NCBI GenBank assembly: GCA_021604725.1
Contig: BQJN01000009.1
Coordinates: 1 to 60,758 of the forward strand
Reading direction: 5' to 3'
DNA: 60,758 nt
DNA from: Lysobacteraceae bacterium
GTDB taxonomy: Bacteria; Pseudomonadota; Gammaproteobacteria; Xanthomonadales; BQJN01
Shown here: positions 25,200-33,363 of the stretch, piece after piece
Numbering within the stretch: the stretch's first letter is position 1
Layout: the number at the start of each line of letters is the position of its first letter
Position numbers and translations under genes: made by a program
Notes under the pieces: model-generated
What the model was told of the DNA's origin: nothing
Seen by the model: only the letters and a program-made list of their open reading frames with translations
The model's database searches: none

Positions 25200-26087
25200 T
25201 CATCGTCGGCTTTGAAGCTCTATTAAGGCATTGCGCTGTTGTTCTGTCATATGCATTCCGCGAACAAAAGTAATGAAGTTCAGAAAATCCTCGGGCGTCA
25301 TGAACCCTCGGACTGGCGTGACTATTTCGGCGCAATAGAGTTCACTGGGTCTTGCCAAAAAGTGCAGCTTCCACCCCATCCTAACGCCCCGTGTAAATTT
25401 GTACACACCTCCGTACTTAGAGGGCTTTATGTCCGCTGGACAGTCAACGATGTTGCTCATCCAGCCCGTTGTTTCCATGATCCGTCCGCATTGGGCTTCA
25501 TAGATATAGCGGATGAAGTCCTCATAAGATCGAACGTTTGAGAAGGGTGTCAGTGTCTCTGGAATTGATTCTTCCTCACAATCTGCCAAGCCATATCGCC
25601 AGACTTCATCGGTTCGCGTTCGAACATTGTTAGTCAGGTCCATACGTTCCAGGAACAATGATTGAATGTGTTGTTTCTCCGCTTCTGTCCAGTCATGGCC
25701 GACATGGAAACCAACAATTTGACCATACTCCTGAGCATCCGGCAGGCCAGCGATGGGTTCGAAGAACTCATTGCACGCTATCGTTTCAAATCCATATTCA
25801 ATGACATGGGTTTTCCAGACCATTTGATATTGGCCTAGCGTCGTTTCATCCCAGGCTCCATCTCGGTCCCCGAGCGAAGGTAGATCTGGCGGGCATGTCA
25901 CTATGCCTTTCAACACTGCGGGATTGACTCGATCGCCTTGAATAGCGCTGATGCGATCAACAAAATCCTTAAATGACTGGAGGTCGTCGAGGTAGTCGAG
26001 GCTGGGAACAAACGCCTCAGAGGCTGTGGCATTAAGGCTTGCTAACGCTACAGCTATCGCAAGTAACAGTCCGTCGAAAAATTTCAT
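25200..26087 (-). CDS. Secreted protein with an internal domain duplication
   Basis: Family not recognised. A signal peptide is clear (FFDGLLLAIAVALASL, cleavage near ATA-SEA) and sets the start at ATG 26087; the frame extends upstream only through a REP element. The mature part contains two related halves of about 120 residues. SFKDFVDRI / CPPDL / VWKTHV / ACNEFFEPIAG / WTEAEKQHIQSL in the first match SYEDFIRYI / CPADI / GWKLHF / YCAEIVTPVRG / MTEQQRNALIEL in the second. Each half keeps two Cys, so disulfides are possible. Probably periplasmic or secreted. It stands alone on the minus strand among toxin-antitoxin genes. Confidence 0.65.
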   Translation of the reverse strand: MKFFDGLLLAIAVALASLNATASEAFVPSLDYLDDLQSFKDFVDRISAIQGDRVNPAVLKGIVTCPPDLPSLGDRDGAWDETTLGQYQMVWKTHVIEYGFETIACNEFFEPIAGLPDAQEYGQIVGFHVGHDWTEAEKQHIQSLFLERMDLTNNVRTRTDEVWRYGLADCEEESIPETLTPFSNVRSYEDFIRYIYEAQCGRIMETTGWMSNIVDCPADIKPSKYGGVYKFTRGVRMGWKLHFLARPSELYCAEIVTPVRGFMTPEDFLNFITFVRGMHMTEQQRNALIELQSRR

Positions 26088-26193
26088 GGTGAGCTCGTTC
26101 CATGTCCGCGCATTCGTTTCAAATCTACCTGATTGCAGGAGCGGCTGCACTGAGGCTTTCTCCTTTAGCCCATTTCCTTTTGGGCGCAGCGCG

Positions 26194-26226
26194 CTTCTGG
26201 ATCCCGGGTCAATGCCCGGGATGACG
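26194..26226. repeat. REP-like hairpin
   Basis: Short element CTTCTGGATCCCGGGTC-N-GCCCGGGATGACG, with the stem ATCCCGGG/CCCGGGAT or a near form. The same unit recurs at 27122-27154, 28878-28898 and 30138-30170, and as the right arm of the long elements at 6791-6893 and 9021-9123. Confidence 0.8.
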
Positions 26227-26250
26227 TGGGGGGTGGCTGTCATGGTGCTG

Positions 26251-26269
26251 AGTACCAATAATTGGTACT
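26251..26269. promoter_or_regulatory. Palindromic operator of the second parD
   Basis: AGTACCAAT-A-ATTGGTACT, a perfect 19-nt palindrome 30 nt before parD. A TACTAT hexamer at its right end (26265-26270) could be the -10 box, so a bound repressor would block the promoter. ParD-type ribbon-helix-helix proteins autoregulate through such sites; binding is inferred. Confidence 0.7.
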
Positions 26270-26299
26270 ATGAGAGGGCGGTGAAATAGGAGTCAACGC

Positions 26300-26536
26300 A
26301 TGGCACGAAATACCAGTATTTCTTTGGGCGACCACTTCACGGACTTCGTCGATGAGCGTGTTCGTTCGGGTCGCTATGCCTCAGCTAGCGAGGCGGTTCG
26401 GGCTGGCATGCGCTTGCTGGAGCAAGAAGAAGCAAAACTAGACCTATTGCGCAGAACACTGGCGATTGGCGAGGCTGAGCTTGATCAGGGCAAAGGTATG
26501 GATGGCGAGACGGTGATGAATCGGCTCATTGATTGA
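26300..26536 (+). CDS. parD: ParD-family antitoxin (partner toxin disrupted)
   Basis: A 78-residue type II antitoxin of the ParD group. It has the strand-helix-helix start TSISLGDHFTDFVDERVRSG and the family signature YASASEAVRAGMRLLE, then an acidic tail. The frame is intact, with TAGGAG before the ATG. Its stop overlaps the toxin start by one nucleotide (TGATG). Because the downstream ParE gene is broken, this antitoxin is now an orphan. It may still repress its own operator or neutralise related toxins. Confidence 0.9.
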   Translation: MARNTSISLGDHFTDFVDERVRSGRYASASEAVRAGMRLLEQEEAKLDLLRRTLAIGEAELDQGKGMDGETVMNRLID

Positions 26537-27094
26537 TGGCGAAATATGTCCTTTCGCCTCGCGCTGAACGGAGCCTGATTCAAATCAGCGAATACACCCT
26601 CCAGAACTTTGGGCGAGTTCAGAAAAACAAATACCTTCGGATTTTGAGGGAGGAAATGCGTTAGGGAAGCTCTGATTAATTCGAATGCGGCTCTGCTTGA
26701 CCTGAAGCGTGCAGCTGCTAGGCGCATTCCGCAGGCAATGGCCATAGCCCTTGGCAAGGGATGGAACAACGCAGATGTGCGCTTCAGGCCAAGCCCTTCG
26801 GGGCCTGCAGAGCAGCCCACACTCTTCGTTATTCCTTCTCACCAGGCAGAGAGCATGCTGTCGAAGGAAGGTCTCGATTGCGAACTGCTCTGTAGGCCAG
26901 AGTCATATTCGAATTAATCAGAGCTTCCCTGGGCTGCGGCTAGTCCTGCGACTGGCAAAGCACGAAACGAGATCAAGAAGGGATATCCCAGTGTGCAGGC
27001 TGGACAGCATCACATCTACTATCGAATGGCCTATGGCGGGATTCAAGTTATTGACGTCCTGCACCAATCCATGGAGCCAGACCTGCACTTGTAG
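26536..27094 (+). pseudogene. parE: ParE toxin gene split by a MITE
   Basis: The first part (26536-26661) encodes a ParE N-terminus, AKYVLSPRAERSLIQISEYT, continuing to REEMR. A TAG then arises at the insertion edge (26662-26664). The second part resumes after the insertion at about 26930 with WAAASPATGKARNEIKKGYP and ends HIYYRMAYGGIQVIDVLHQSM, then DLHL and a TAG at 27092-27094. Joining the halves restores a normal ParE of about 96 residues. The lesion is the 266-bp element at 26664-26929. Toxin activity is almost certainly lost. Confidence 0.88.
26664..26929. mobile_element. 266-bp MITE with 23-bp perfect terminal inverted repeats
   Basis: The element begins GGGAAGCTCTGATTAATTC... (26664-26686) and ends with the exact reverse complement (26907-26929). 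It has no transposase gene, so it is a miniature inverted-repeat element moved in trans. Flanks read TTAG at the left and CTGG at the right (overlapping the ends), so any target duplication is imperfect. The GGGAAGCTCTG end resembles those of IS5-like elements, but that assignment is a guess. No related transposase lies in the window. Confidence 0.85.
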
Positions 27095-27121
27095 TTGTGA
27101 CTGGGCCTTACGCGCAACGTG

Positions 27122-27154
27122 CTTCTGGATCCCGGGTCGAGGCCCGGGATGACG
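27122..27154. repeat. REP-like hairpin
   Basis: Copy of the CTTCTGGATCCCGGGT...CCCGGGATGACG unit, with an 8-bp perfect stem. It lies 28 nt after the ParE pseudogene stop. Confidence 0.8.
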
Positions 27155-27233
27155 ATCTGACTCCTCCTTGCTTTCCTTGTGCCTACTTCTACAATCAACA
27201 GCCGAGAGGCTGCCGATATTTCCTACTGCGCCC

Positions 27234-27860
27234 CTAGTCAACACCAAACTGCAGCAGTTCGACCGGCGTTGCCTCTGGCATGTCAATGTTCATAAAGCTG
27301 CCGACAGTGCCTGTTGCCGTCACCGTGATTTGAAACCCCCTCACATCGTCTGGTGCCATGGTGCAGGAGCCGCCGCTAAAGGGCAGTTCGACTTCACCAA
27401 CTGACGTCACTGTCGCTGACGTGATGCAGGCATCACCCGCATAATCCCTCGTGTTGAGAGTAATGCTCCCGGTCGGGCCAAGGAATCCAGTGACCATAAT
27501 CGTCAGTTTGGTGTTCCCGCTATCGACAAAGTCGATTCCGCCGCCGAGCATCCCGGTGCCCAGAACCCCTGTGTTGATATCCCCAGCGCCATTGTTGATT
27601 CCGTCGTAGACCAGCCGGCACTGTGCCAGGTCACCGAAGATCGTTCCGGCAGCACATTGAAACTGACCACCGGAAACCATCGGCGTCCCGAAACCGACCA
27701 TGCTGCCGTTGTCATCCATAAAGCGAACGACATCGATCGCTCCGGCGACTGTGCCGATCTCGCCCATCGTAAGCTGGTCGGTTTCAAATGTATCGATCAC
27801 CGGAGCCGATACAACCGAAAAAGACATGCCCATACCTATCGCGCACAGCAAAACCCTCAT
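27234..27860 (-). CDS. Secreted protein of unknown function
   Basis: A 208-residue protein with a signal peptide (VLLCAIGMGMSFSVVSA) and a Gly/Thr/Asp-rich mature part with alternating hydrophobic residues, suggesting an all-beta sandwich. Cys occurs in spaced positions (FQCAAG, AQCRLV, DACITS, GSCTM), which may form two disulfides. No PEP-CTERM or other sorting tail is seen. ATG 27860 follows GGGGAAG. It is divergent from the outer-membrane barrel gene at 28180; whether they share regulation is unknown. Confidence 0.65.
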   Translation of the reverse strand: MRVLLCAIGMGMSFSVVSAPVIDTFETDQLTMGEIGTVAGAIDVVRFMDDNGSMVGFGTPMVSGGQFQCAAGTIFGDLAQCRLVYDGINNGAGDINTGVLGTGMLGGGIDFVDSGNTKLTIMVTGFLGPTGSITLNTRDYAGDACITSATVTSVGEVELPFSGGSCTMAPDDVRGFQITVTATGTVGSFMNIDMPEATPVELLQFGVD

Positions 27861-28179
27861 TTTCTTCCCCTATCGCCGAACCGGCGTGATTGCGATTGTT
27901 GACATTGAGTCTAGTTTGGGTGGTGGCAAAGCGCAAACCGCCAACGCATAGACATCAAAGCACCCATGAGGTGAACTCCACTCTCTAGGACCAAGGAACT
28001 CGCGCGCGTTGCAACGCGGGTCGAGAGTGCCGTTGAGGCTTTCACCATGGAAGGAAAAAGTTCCAATTCCGCAGCGTTTGTCAATATCCCTTAAGTGGTA
28101 TTGTTGGTGCCTCGGCGCCGCCTCAGAATATCGCGATCTGGAGTGCGATTGTCGCACCGGAATAGTGGAGAAATCCAAC
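27861..28179. other. Divergent intergenic region
   Basis: A 319-nt gap between divergent genes. It presumably carries both promoters, but no clear -35/-10 pair or long palindrome stood out. A reading frame that extends the barrel gene upstream to 28009 lacks a signal peptide and is not accepted. Confidence 0.4.
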
Positions 28180-28773
28180 ATGACTTTGCAACGTTCTTTT
28201 TGCGCCGGTCTGGTCCTGTGCATCGGTGCCGGTACCGCGGCTGCCGAGAGGAATGAGGGCTTTTACCTTGAAGGCCAGTATGCGCCCCGAACCAGTTTTG
28301 ACCTGGGCCCTCGCCCGCCGACGGTCGGTACGGTGACTGTCCACGACGACGATACCGATTCGGGCTTTCTGATTAGCGGTGGCTATGGTTTTAACCAGTA
28401 TTTTAGCGTCGGCCTTGGCTGGACCGATCTTGGTAGTGCGTCGCGAACCCTGCGGGACTCGGCTACCAACACGACAACAACATTCACCGCATCCGTCGAT
28501 GTGATCAGTGCCTTTGGGCAGGGGTTTTTGCCGATAGGTGATGATTTCTACCTGATGGGCAAACTCGGATACGCTGATGGCGATATTGATGCTCGGGCCA
28601 GCGGTGCCACAGTGGTCCCGTTCAATGCCAGCAGCTCTGACTCCGGTGCTCTGTTCGGGGTCGGTGCCGGCTACTACTTCAGCGACAATTTTGCCGTCAC
28701 AGGCGAATGGTCTCGCTACAATTTGGCAGACGACATCGACTACGTTGGCATCGGTGCCAAATTCAGCTTCTAA
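28180..28773 (+). CDS. Outer-membrane beta-barrel protein
   Basis: A 197-residue porin-like protein of the OmpA-barrel/OMP_b-brl type. A signal peptide (residues 1-22, ending AAA) is followed by about eight amphipathic strands (GFYLEGQYAPRTSF, GFLISGGYGFNQYFSVGLGW, YLMGKLGYADGD, ALFGVGAGYYFSDNFAVTGEW). It ends in Phe (GIGAKFSF), the signal for Bam-mediated insertion. ATG 28180 follows GGAG. A strong terminator follows 10 nt after the stop. Small size suggests a structural or adhesion role; the exact function is unknown. Confidence 0.85.
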   Translation: MTLQRSFCAGLVLCIGAGTAAAERNEGFYLEGQYAPRTSFDLGPRPPTVGTVTVHDDDTDSGFLISGGYGFNQYFSVGLGWTDLGSASRTLRDSATNTTTTFTASVDVISAFGQGFLPIGDDFYLMGKLGYADGDIDARASGATVVPFNASSSDSGALFGVGAGYYFSDNFAVTGEWSRYNLADDIDYVGIGAKFSF

Positions 28774-28783
28774 CGCTGACTTT

Positions 28784-28814
28784 CCGGGGCGGATTTTCCG
28801 CCCCGGTTTTTTTT
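28784..28814 (+). terminator. Rho-independent terminator after the barrel gene
   Basis: Perfect 9-bp stem CCGGGGCGG/CCGCCCCGG with loop ATTTT, followed by eight T residues. Confidence 0.95.
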
Positions 28815-28877
28815 GTATCGGGATTTGAATTCAACTCCTCCATGATCTCCCCGACCCGACGCTCGTACGAGCTCTCT

Positions 28878-28898
28878 GGGTCCAGGCCCGGGATGACG
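28878..28898. repeat. Partial REP-like hairpin
   Basis: Only the right part of the dispersed unit remains: GGGTCCAGGCCCGGGATGACG. Confidence 0.65.
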
Positions 28899-28923
28899 TT
28901 GGATGATGTGGCTGAACGCGAAA

Positions 28924-29346
28924 TCAATCGACCACAGAGATTCCTTGTTCTTCGCACCACGCTCGCAGTTCCAGGTCTACTTGCTGTTGTTCGTAGTCGA
29001 ACCACTGTTCCAACATGCCGCGCCGTTCCAGCAGGTCTTTGAAGCGGCTATAGGCCCCGCGCTTGCGAAAGTACTCCCAGACCGTGTCCTCGTCGTCCGG
29101 CAGATAAGTCGAAGCGAACCTGGTCGCCAGCGGTCTGCCCAGCTCCAATTCGGATTTGTTGGGAACCTCCAGGTAGCGAGTTTCGTCGTCGACATTGTCG
29201 GGGAGGGGTTGTTCATCTCCAAATAACCCATCGACATAGGCATCTCCAGTTTCCATGTCGAGATAGACCGTGAATCCGCCCAACTGGCCAGCACTTGCCA
29301 GGTCGAACGCGTCCCGAAGCCATTCAAGTTTGATGCTCTTGCTCAT
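28924..29346 (-). CDS. UPF0158 family protein
   Basis: A 140-residue cytoplasmic protein resembling UPF0158, a widespread family of unknown function. Shared features are an early FTVYLDMETGDAYVD strand pair, a central RYLEVPNKSELELGR segment and the diagnostic C-terminal RGAYSRFKDLLERRG followed by WCEEQGI. No enzymatic motif is visible. The ATG at 29346 follows a GAGAAC stretch. It stands alone on the minus strand, convergent with the barrel gene. Confidence 0.8.
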   Translation of the reverse strand: MSKSIKLEWLRDAFDLASAGQLGGFTVYLDMETGDAYVDGLFGDEQPLPDNVDDETRYLEVPNKSELELGRPLATRFASTYLPDDEDTVWEYFRKRGAYSRFKDLLERRGMLEQWFDYEQQQVDLELRAWCEEQGISVVD

Positions 29347-29464
29347 GTTCTCTGTCGCCGACTCTGTTGTCGCTTCCTATTGTCGGTTTCGGACATGCTC
29401 GGCGTAAAGTCTGTTCGGTTTGCGCGGCTACATTATACGCGCATCGTTTCGTAGACCTTTCTGC

Positions 29465-29519
29465 TTCGCCGCTCGCGGTGCGAGTCTGAAGAATTTTCAG
29501 AAAACCTGGCGGTTGCACT
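29465..29519. repeat. Degenerate dispersed repeat, copy B
   Basis: Partner of 24486-24540. Both contain CTCGCNGNGCGAG, AGAATTNTCAG and GGCGGTTNCACT in the same order. It lies within the 291-nt gap 29347-29637, which otherwise shows no feature. Confidence 0.45.
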
Positions 29520-29637
29520 GTTCGTTCGTTGTCTCTAGAAAGCATCGCTTGCGTGTTGAGGGCCAGGCCACGAGGTATGTTTCGCATGTGTTAGCATCAA
29601 AGCTTCCCTAGTAAAAAAGAGCAAACGGGAGGGTGAG

Positions 29638-30126
29638 ATGGGCACACGTTTATTGAAGATAGTGCTGGTGGTATTTGTCGGGCTTCAGGGCTGGCTATAT
29701 GTCGCTGGAAATATTGCCAACTGGGACGCCGGGCTAGCGGCAGTAGGCTATGTGCTGGGCCAACAGGGGCATGAGGTTTATGGCGCGCATATCTTCCCCG
29801 CCATCACCAATCAAGGCCTGATCACGATGGCTTTTGTGCTGATTATTGCTGGCGAATTTCTGGTCGGCGCGCTGTCGATGAAGGGGGCATGGGACCTTTG
29901 GCAAAACCGTAACCGTAGCGCCGTTGATTTCAACCGTGCCAAGACGTTCGCCATTCTGGGCGCGGGTATGGCATTGGTGGTCTGGTTTGGAGGGTTTGTG
30001 GTTATCGGTGGCGCATTGCTTCAAATGTGGCAAACGGAAGTCGGTTCGAGCTCGTTCAATGGTGCCTTCATTTATGCCATGACAAGCGGGCTGGTACTGC
30101 TGTTCGTCAATAGTCAGGACTCGTAG
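29638..30126 (+). CDS. DUF2165 family small integral membrane protein
   Basis: A 162-residue inner-membrane protein matching DUF2165 (predicted small integral membrane proteins). Four hydrophobic segments are visible at about residues 5-25, 60-80, 103-125 and 142-158, with the conserved short NIANWDAG and HIFPAITNQ stretches between the first two. Function unknown. The start is well supported by GGGAGGG 5 nt before the ATG. A REP-like hairpin lies 11 nt after the stop. Confidence 0.82.
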   Translation: MGTRLLKIVLVVFVGLQGWLYVAGNIANWDAGLAAVGYVLGQQGHEVYGAHIFPAITNQGLITMAFVLIIAGEFLVGALSMKGAWDLWQNRNRSAVDFNRAKTFAILGAGMALVVWFGGFVVIGGALLQMWQTEVGSSSFNGAFIYAMTSGLVLLFVNSQDS

Positions 30127-30137
30127 CAAATACAATG

Positions 30138-30170
30138 CTTCTGGATCCCGGGTCCAGGCCCGGGATGACG
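30138..30170. repeat. REP-like hairpin
   Basis: Complete copy with perfect stem ATCCCGGG/CCCGGGAT. The rest of the gap 30127-30319 shows nothing else. Confidence 0.8.
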
Positions 30171-30319
30171 TTAGGGAGGGTGCGGGTAACGTCGCGGACG
30201 AGGCAGCATGACGATGACGCAGGGGGCGACATGAGCAATGGCCCGAACTGCTGCAATATTGGCGAGTGAGTTGGTGCCTTTCCCCAAACTGCTTAGCCGC
30301 TATCCGCAGCTACCTACGG

Positions 30320-32293
30320 TCAATCGCCAAAGCCACTATCGAATATAAAGTCTTCAATTGTCACAATAAAATATCCGAGCTCGGTAGTGGTTGCAGTGGC
30401 GCTGTTGGTCCCAGCATCGGCGGCTGTAGGTAAGCTGGTCCATGGTCCGGCAGGGCTGGACGAGTACGCAATTTCAACTAATTGTCCGTTGAAACCAGGA
30501 GCTTCACTGGGCAGGTATTTGAGCCGGACGTTGGCCTCGGTCCATCCGGTTCGGTCACTGCTGATCTTCCACATCACACTGGCTGGCACGCCAGGCGGCG
30601 TTCCACCAATCATCGAACCTGTTCGATGAAGTTCTACAGTTTCATTTGAGGCCGGACCAGCGTCGAAACCAATCCATACCCGAGAGTCTGGTGACCCATC
30701 CATGCTTCCATCGCCAGCGACACCAATGGGATAGTTTCTTTGGTGTTCTCCAGGTGGTGTTGTACCGCGGTATGTGGCTTCATCGGGCGCGGACTCCGGA
30801 CTGAAAATGACATAATTTTTGCCGCTACCGTCTGCGAACAAGGGAGCGCTGACGACTATGTCTGGCAAGCCGTCCTGGTTGGAATCACCGATACTGGAAA
30901 CACCGGCGGCGGCACTGTCGTAAAGGCCCTCGCCGAGCATAGAAAAGCCACCGTCGTCGAGCACGCTCAGAAGTACAGTCGCATCGTCGGCCTTGCCGAA
31001 AACCACGTAAGCTTCGCCCTCATCAACGATTGGTGGTCCTCCCCAGGAATCGCCGGGGCCAACAGCGCCGAGGATTACATCAGATAAACCATCTCCATTG
31101 ATGTCTCCGGCAGCGGCGACTGCTCGGCCCAAGTAGTCGTAGGACTCGCTTGACTTAATTCGGAAACCCTTGGTGCTCAGATTGCCCAGCGCAACGGTCG
31201 AGGTATCGGCCTTCCCGAATACTACGTAGCTCTCACCATGATAGCCGTAGCCGTAGTTCTGACCGACCCCAGGGGCACCAATTACAAGGTCAGCGAGGCC
31301 ATCACCATTTACATCGCCGGCACCAGACACAGAGCTGCCCGAGTAATCGACGTCGTCAATTCCGTGAATCGCAAAACCATCATCGCCAAGCGCGTCAACT
31401 AGGACTTTGGCTTCGTCAGTCTTGCCGAAGATGACATAGCTGGCTCCAACTCGGAAGCCGCCCGCAGGTTCAACGTAGGGTGCGCCAATGATCACGTCAT
31501 CCAGGCCATCGCCATTCACATCGCCGGCCCCAGAGACTGAAAATCCTGACTGGTCGCCAGCGGCCGCGCCAAAAATCGCAAAACCACCCACCAAGGTGCT
31601 GAGGTCAACCGGGTCTGAGTCTGTTTTGCCAAATACAACATATGACATACCGGCTGCAGCCCGGTCATACGGGTCTGCCAGATGCGCCCCAATGACAATG
31701 TCGGCAAGGCCGTCACCATTGACATCTCCGGCACCTGAGAACGATCGGCAGGCGCGGTCTTGTTCGCTAGCGCCGCGAATTGGGAAACCACCCTCTCCTA
31801 AATTGTCCAGGTCAACAGGTGATGCATCTGTTTTGCCAAAGACAAGGTAACACTCCCCCGCGTTGTAGAGTCCCAAAGCGTCGGCAAAAGGTGCCCCAAC
31901 AATCAGGTCCGCGAGGCCATCACCGTTAACGTCTCCGGCGCCCGATACAATGCTTGCTGCGTCGCTTGCGAGTGCGCGATTGAGCTGAAATCCATCCCAG
32001 AGTTCGCTAGCTAGATCGACTGGGTCAGGTGAAGGGCGACCGAACACTACGTAGTTCTTGCCTTCGGCGCTCGCTCCCCTACCGCCAAGAATCAGGTCGC
32101 CGATACCATCGCCATTGACGTCGCCGGCACCCGACACGGAAGCACGAAGCCCATCGGTTGCCTGCCCTGTGATTGTGTAACCCTGGTCGCCTAGATTGCC
32201 TAACTTGATTTGGCCACCTGAGACAACTGTGGCTAGCGAAACTCCCAGGCCAAATTGGATTGCGGAAAACAATCGAGCACGTCGCCATGACAT
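30320..32293 (-). CDS. Secreted seven-repeat FG-GAP (integrin alpha-like) protein
   Basis: A 657-residue exported protein. After a signal peptide (RLFSAIQFGLGVSLATVVSG) come seven repeats, each with a calcium-binding core like SGAGDVNGDGLADLVIGAP and a YVVFGK segment, matching the seven-bladed beta-propeller of integrin alpha N-termini. The seventh core is weakest (SSIGDSNQDGLPD). A C-terminal beta region (about 540-640) ends in IFDSGFGD, similar to the short FxxGFE-like tails on secreted proteins of some gammaproteobacteria. ATG 32293 follows GGAG; an upstream start at 32380 would bury the signal. Likely a surface or secreted adhesin-like protein; partner unknown. Confidence 0.85.
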   Translation of the reverse strand: MSWRRARLFSAIQFGLGVSLATVVSGGQIKLGNLGDQGYTITGQATDGLRASVSGAGDVNGDGIGDLILGGRGASAEGKNYVVFGRPSPDPVDLASELWDGFQLNRALASDAASIVSGAGDVNGDGLADLIVGAPFADALGLYNAGECYLVFGKTDASPVDLDNLGEGGFPIRGASEQDRACRSFSGAGDVNGDGLADIVIGAHLADPYDRAAAGMSYVVFGKTDSDPVDLSTLVGGFAIFGAAAGDQSGFSVSGAGDVNGDGLDDVIIGAPYVEPAGGFRVGASYVIFGKTDEAKVLVDALGDDGFAIHGIDDVDYSGSSVSGAGDVNGDGLADLVIGAPGVGQNYGYGYHGESYVVFGKADTSTVALGNLSTKGFRIKSSESYDYLGRAVAAAGDINGDGLSDVILGAVGPGDSWGGPPIVDEGEAYVVFGKADDATVLLSVLDDGGFSMLGEGLYDSAAAGVSSIGDSNQDGLPDIVVSAPLFADGSGKNYVIFSPESAPDEATYRGTTPPGEHQRNYPIGVAGDGSMDGSPDSRVWIGFDAGPASNETVELHRTGSMIGGTPPGVPASVMWKISSDRTGWTEANVRLKYLPSEAPGFNGQLVEIAYSSSPAGPWTSLPTAADAGTNSATATTTELGYFIVTIEDFIFDSGFGD

Positions 32294-32655
32294 ATTATTA
32301 TCTCCATTACTTGACGGTATTTGTAGACCGCCGATCCTACTTGTGCGTCCTTTTTTAGCACGTTGATCGGAATAGAGCAATCGGCAGGCTGGCCGGTTAT
32401 ATTGCGACGTGGATGTTAGCTCAAGTTCCCTACGGCATGTTGGTCGGATCTAGAGGTAATGGCGGCGAAATCGCGGCCCTGCTGCCGAGGTAGTAAGGGA
32501 GAATGATGGCAACAACCGTCACTGGACCTCGCGAAACGCCTTCATGTCGAAGGAGACTCCAGCCCCAGGCCAGCATGTCCGCACTCAACCTTCTTTTGGG
32601 CCGATCAGTATAATCACCAGTCAACATTAACCATGATGATGAGTGGGGCTAGCAG
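32294..32655. other. Intergenic stretch without recognised genes
   Basis: A 362-nt gap between the divergent FG-GAP gene and the oxidoreductase pseudogene. A 65-codon minus-strand frame at 32430-32627 has no domain or ribosome site. Promoters for both neighbours are presumably here, but none is clear. Confidence 0.4.
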
Positions 32656-33345
32656 GTGATTGAAGCTGTGCAACGACATGCACTGATCTTTGGTGCCACC
32701 GGTGCGGTCGGGCGCGAGCTGTTGGGTCTGTGCCTCGAAGGGGACAGGTAGTCAAAGGTTTTGGTGATTGCGCGACGACCCACCAAAATAGAACGCGAAA
32801 AGTTGCACTGGGTCGAGTCTGAGTACGATACTTTGGATCGCCTGGATGCCATTTCCGGGATAAGTGGTGGGGACGCGTACTGTTGTCTCGGTACGACGAT
32901 CAAGGCAGCCGGAAGCAAAGCGGCATTTCGACGGGTCGATCATGACTTTGTGCTGAACGCTGCCGAGTTTGCACTTCGCTGTGGCGTGAAGCGGTTTAGC
33001 TTGGTCAGCTCGATTGGGGCCAATGCTCAATCGCGATCTCTATACACTCGCACAAAGGGTGAAGTCGAAGCGGCGCTGATCGCGATGAAATTCCGTTCGC
33101 TGCAGATCTTTCGCCCATCGTTACTAAAGGGAGAGCGCGACGAATTCAGGCTCGCTGAGAGTATCGGAAATTCGGTGGCGGTCCTGATGAAACCGTTGTT
33201 TTTCATAGGGCTGCGCAAGTATCAGCCGGTTGAGATCTCGAAGCTAGCTAAAGCCATTTATGACAGTGCTGACCAAGAAGGCGCAGCTGCTGTCCGCGTT
33301 CTCGAAAGTGACGAGATTCAGTCGTATTGGGACGCAGGAGGGTAG
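32656..33345 (+). pseudogene. NAD(P)-binding oxidoreductase with one in-frame stop
   Basis: Resembles the NAD(P)H-binding/atypical short-chain epimerase proteins of about 220 residues. The Rossmann motif ALIFGATGAVGREL is intact after GTG 32656. Translation meets TAG at 32749-32751, and the same frame then continues as SKVLVIARRPTKIEREKL through CCLGTTIKAAGSKAAFRRVD, YTRTKGEVE and VRVLESDEIQ to the normal end. Relatives usually have RYSKV at this place, so a single TAC/TAT to TAG change explains the break. It is either a recent nonsense mutation or a sequencing error. Substrate unknown. Confidence 0.75.
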
Positions 33346-33363
33346 GGGATGACGTGGCAGCGG

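Noticed and set aside
25111-25335. A 74-codon minus-strand frame at the end of the secreted duplicated-domain gene
   Set aside because: It overlaps the better-supported gene in another frame and has no signal or domain.
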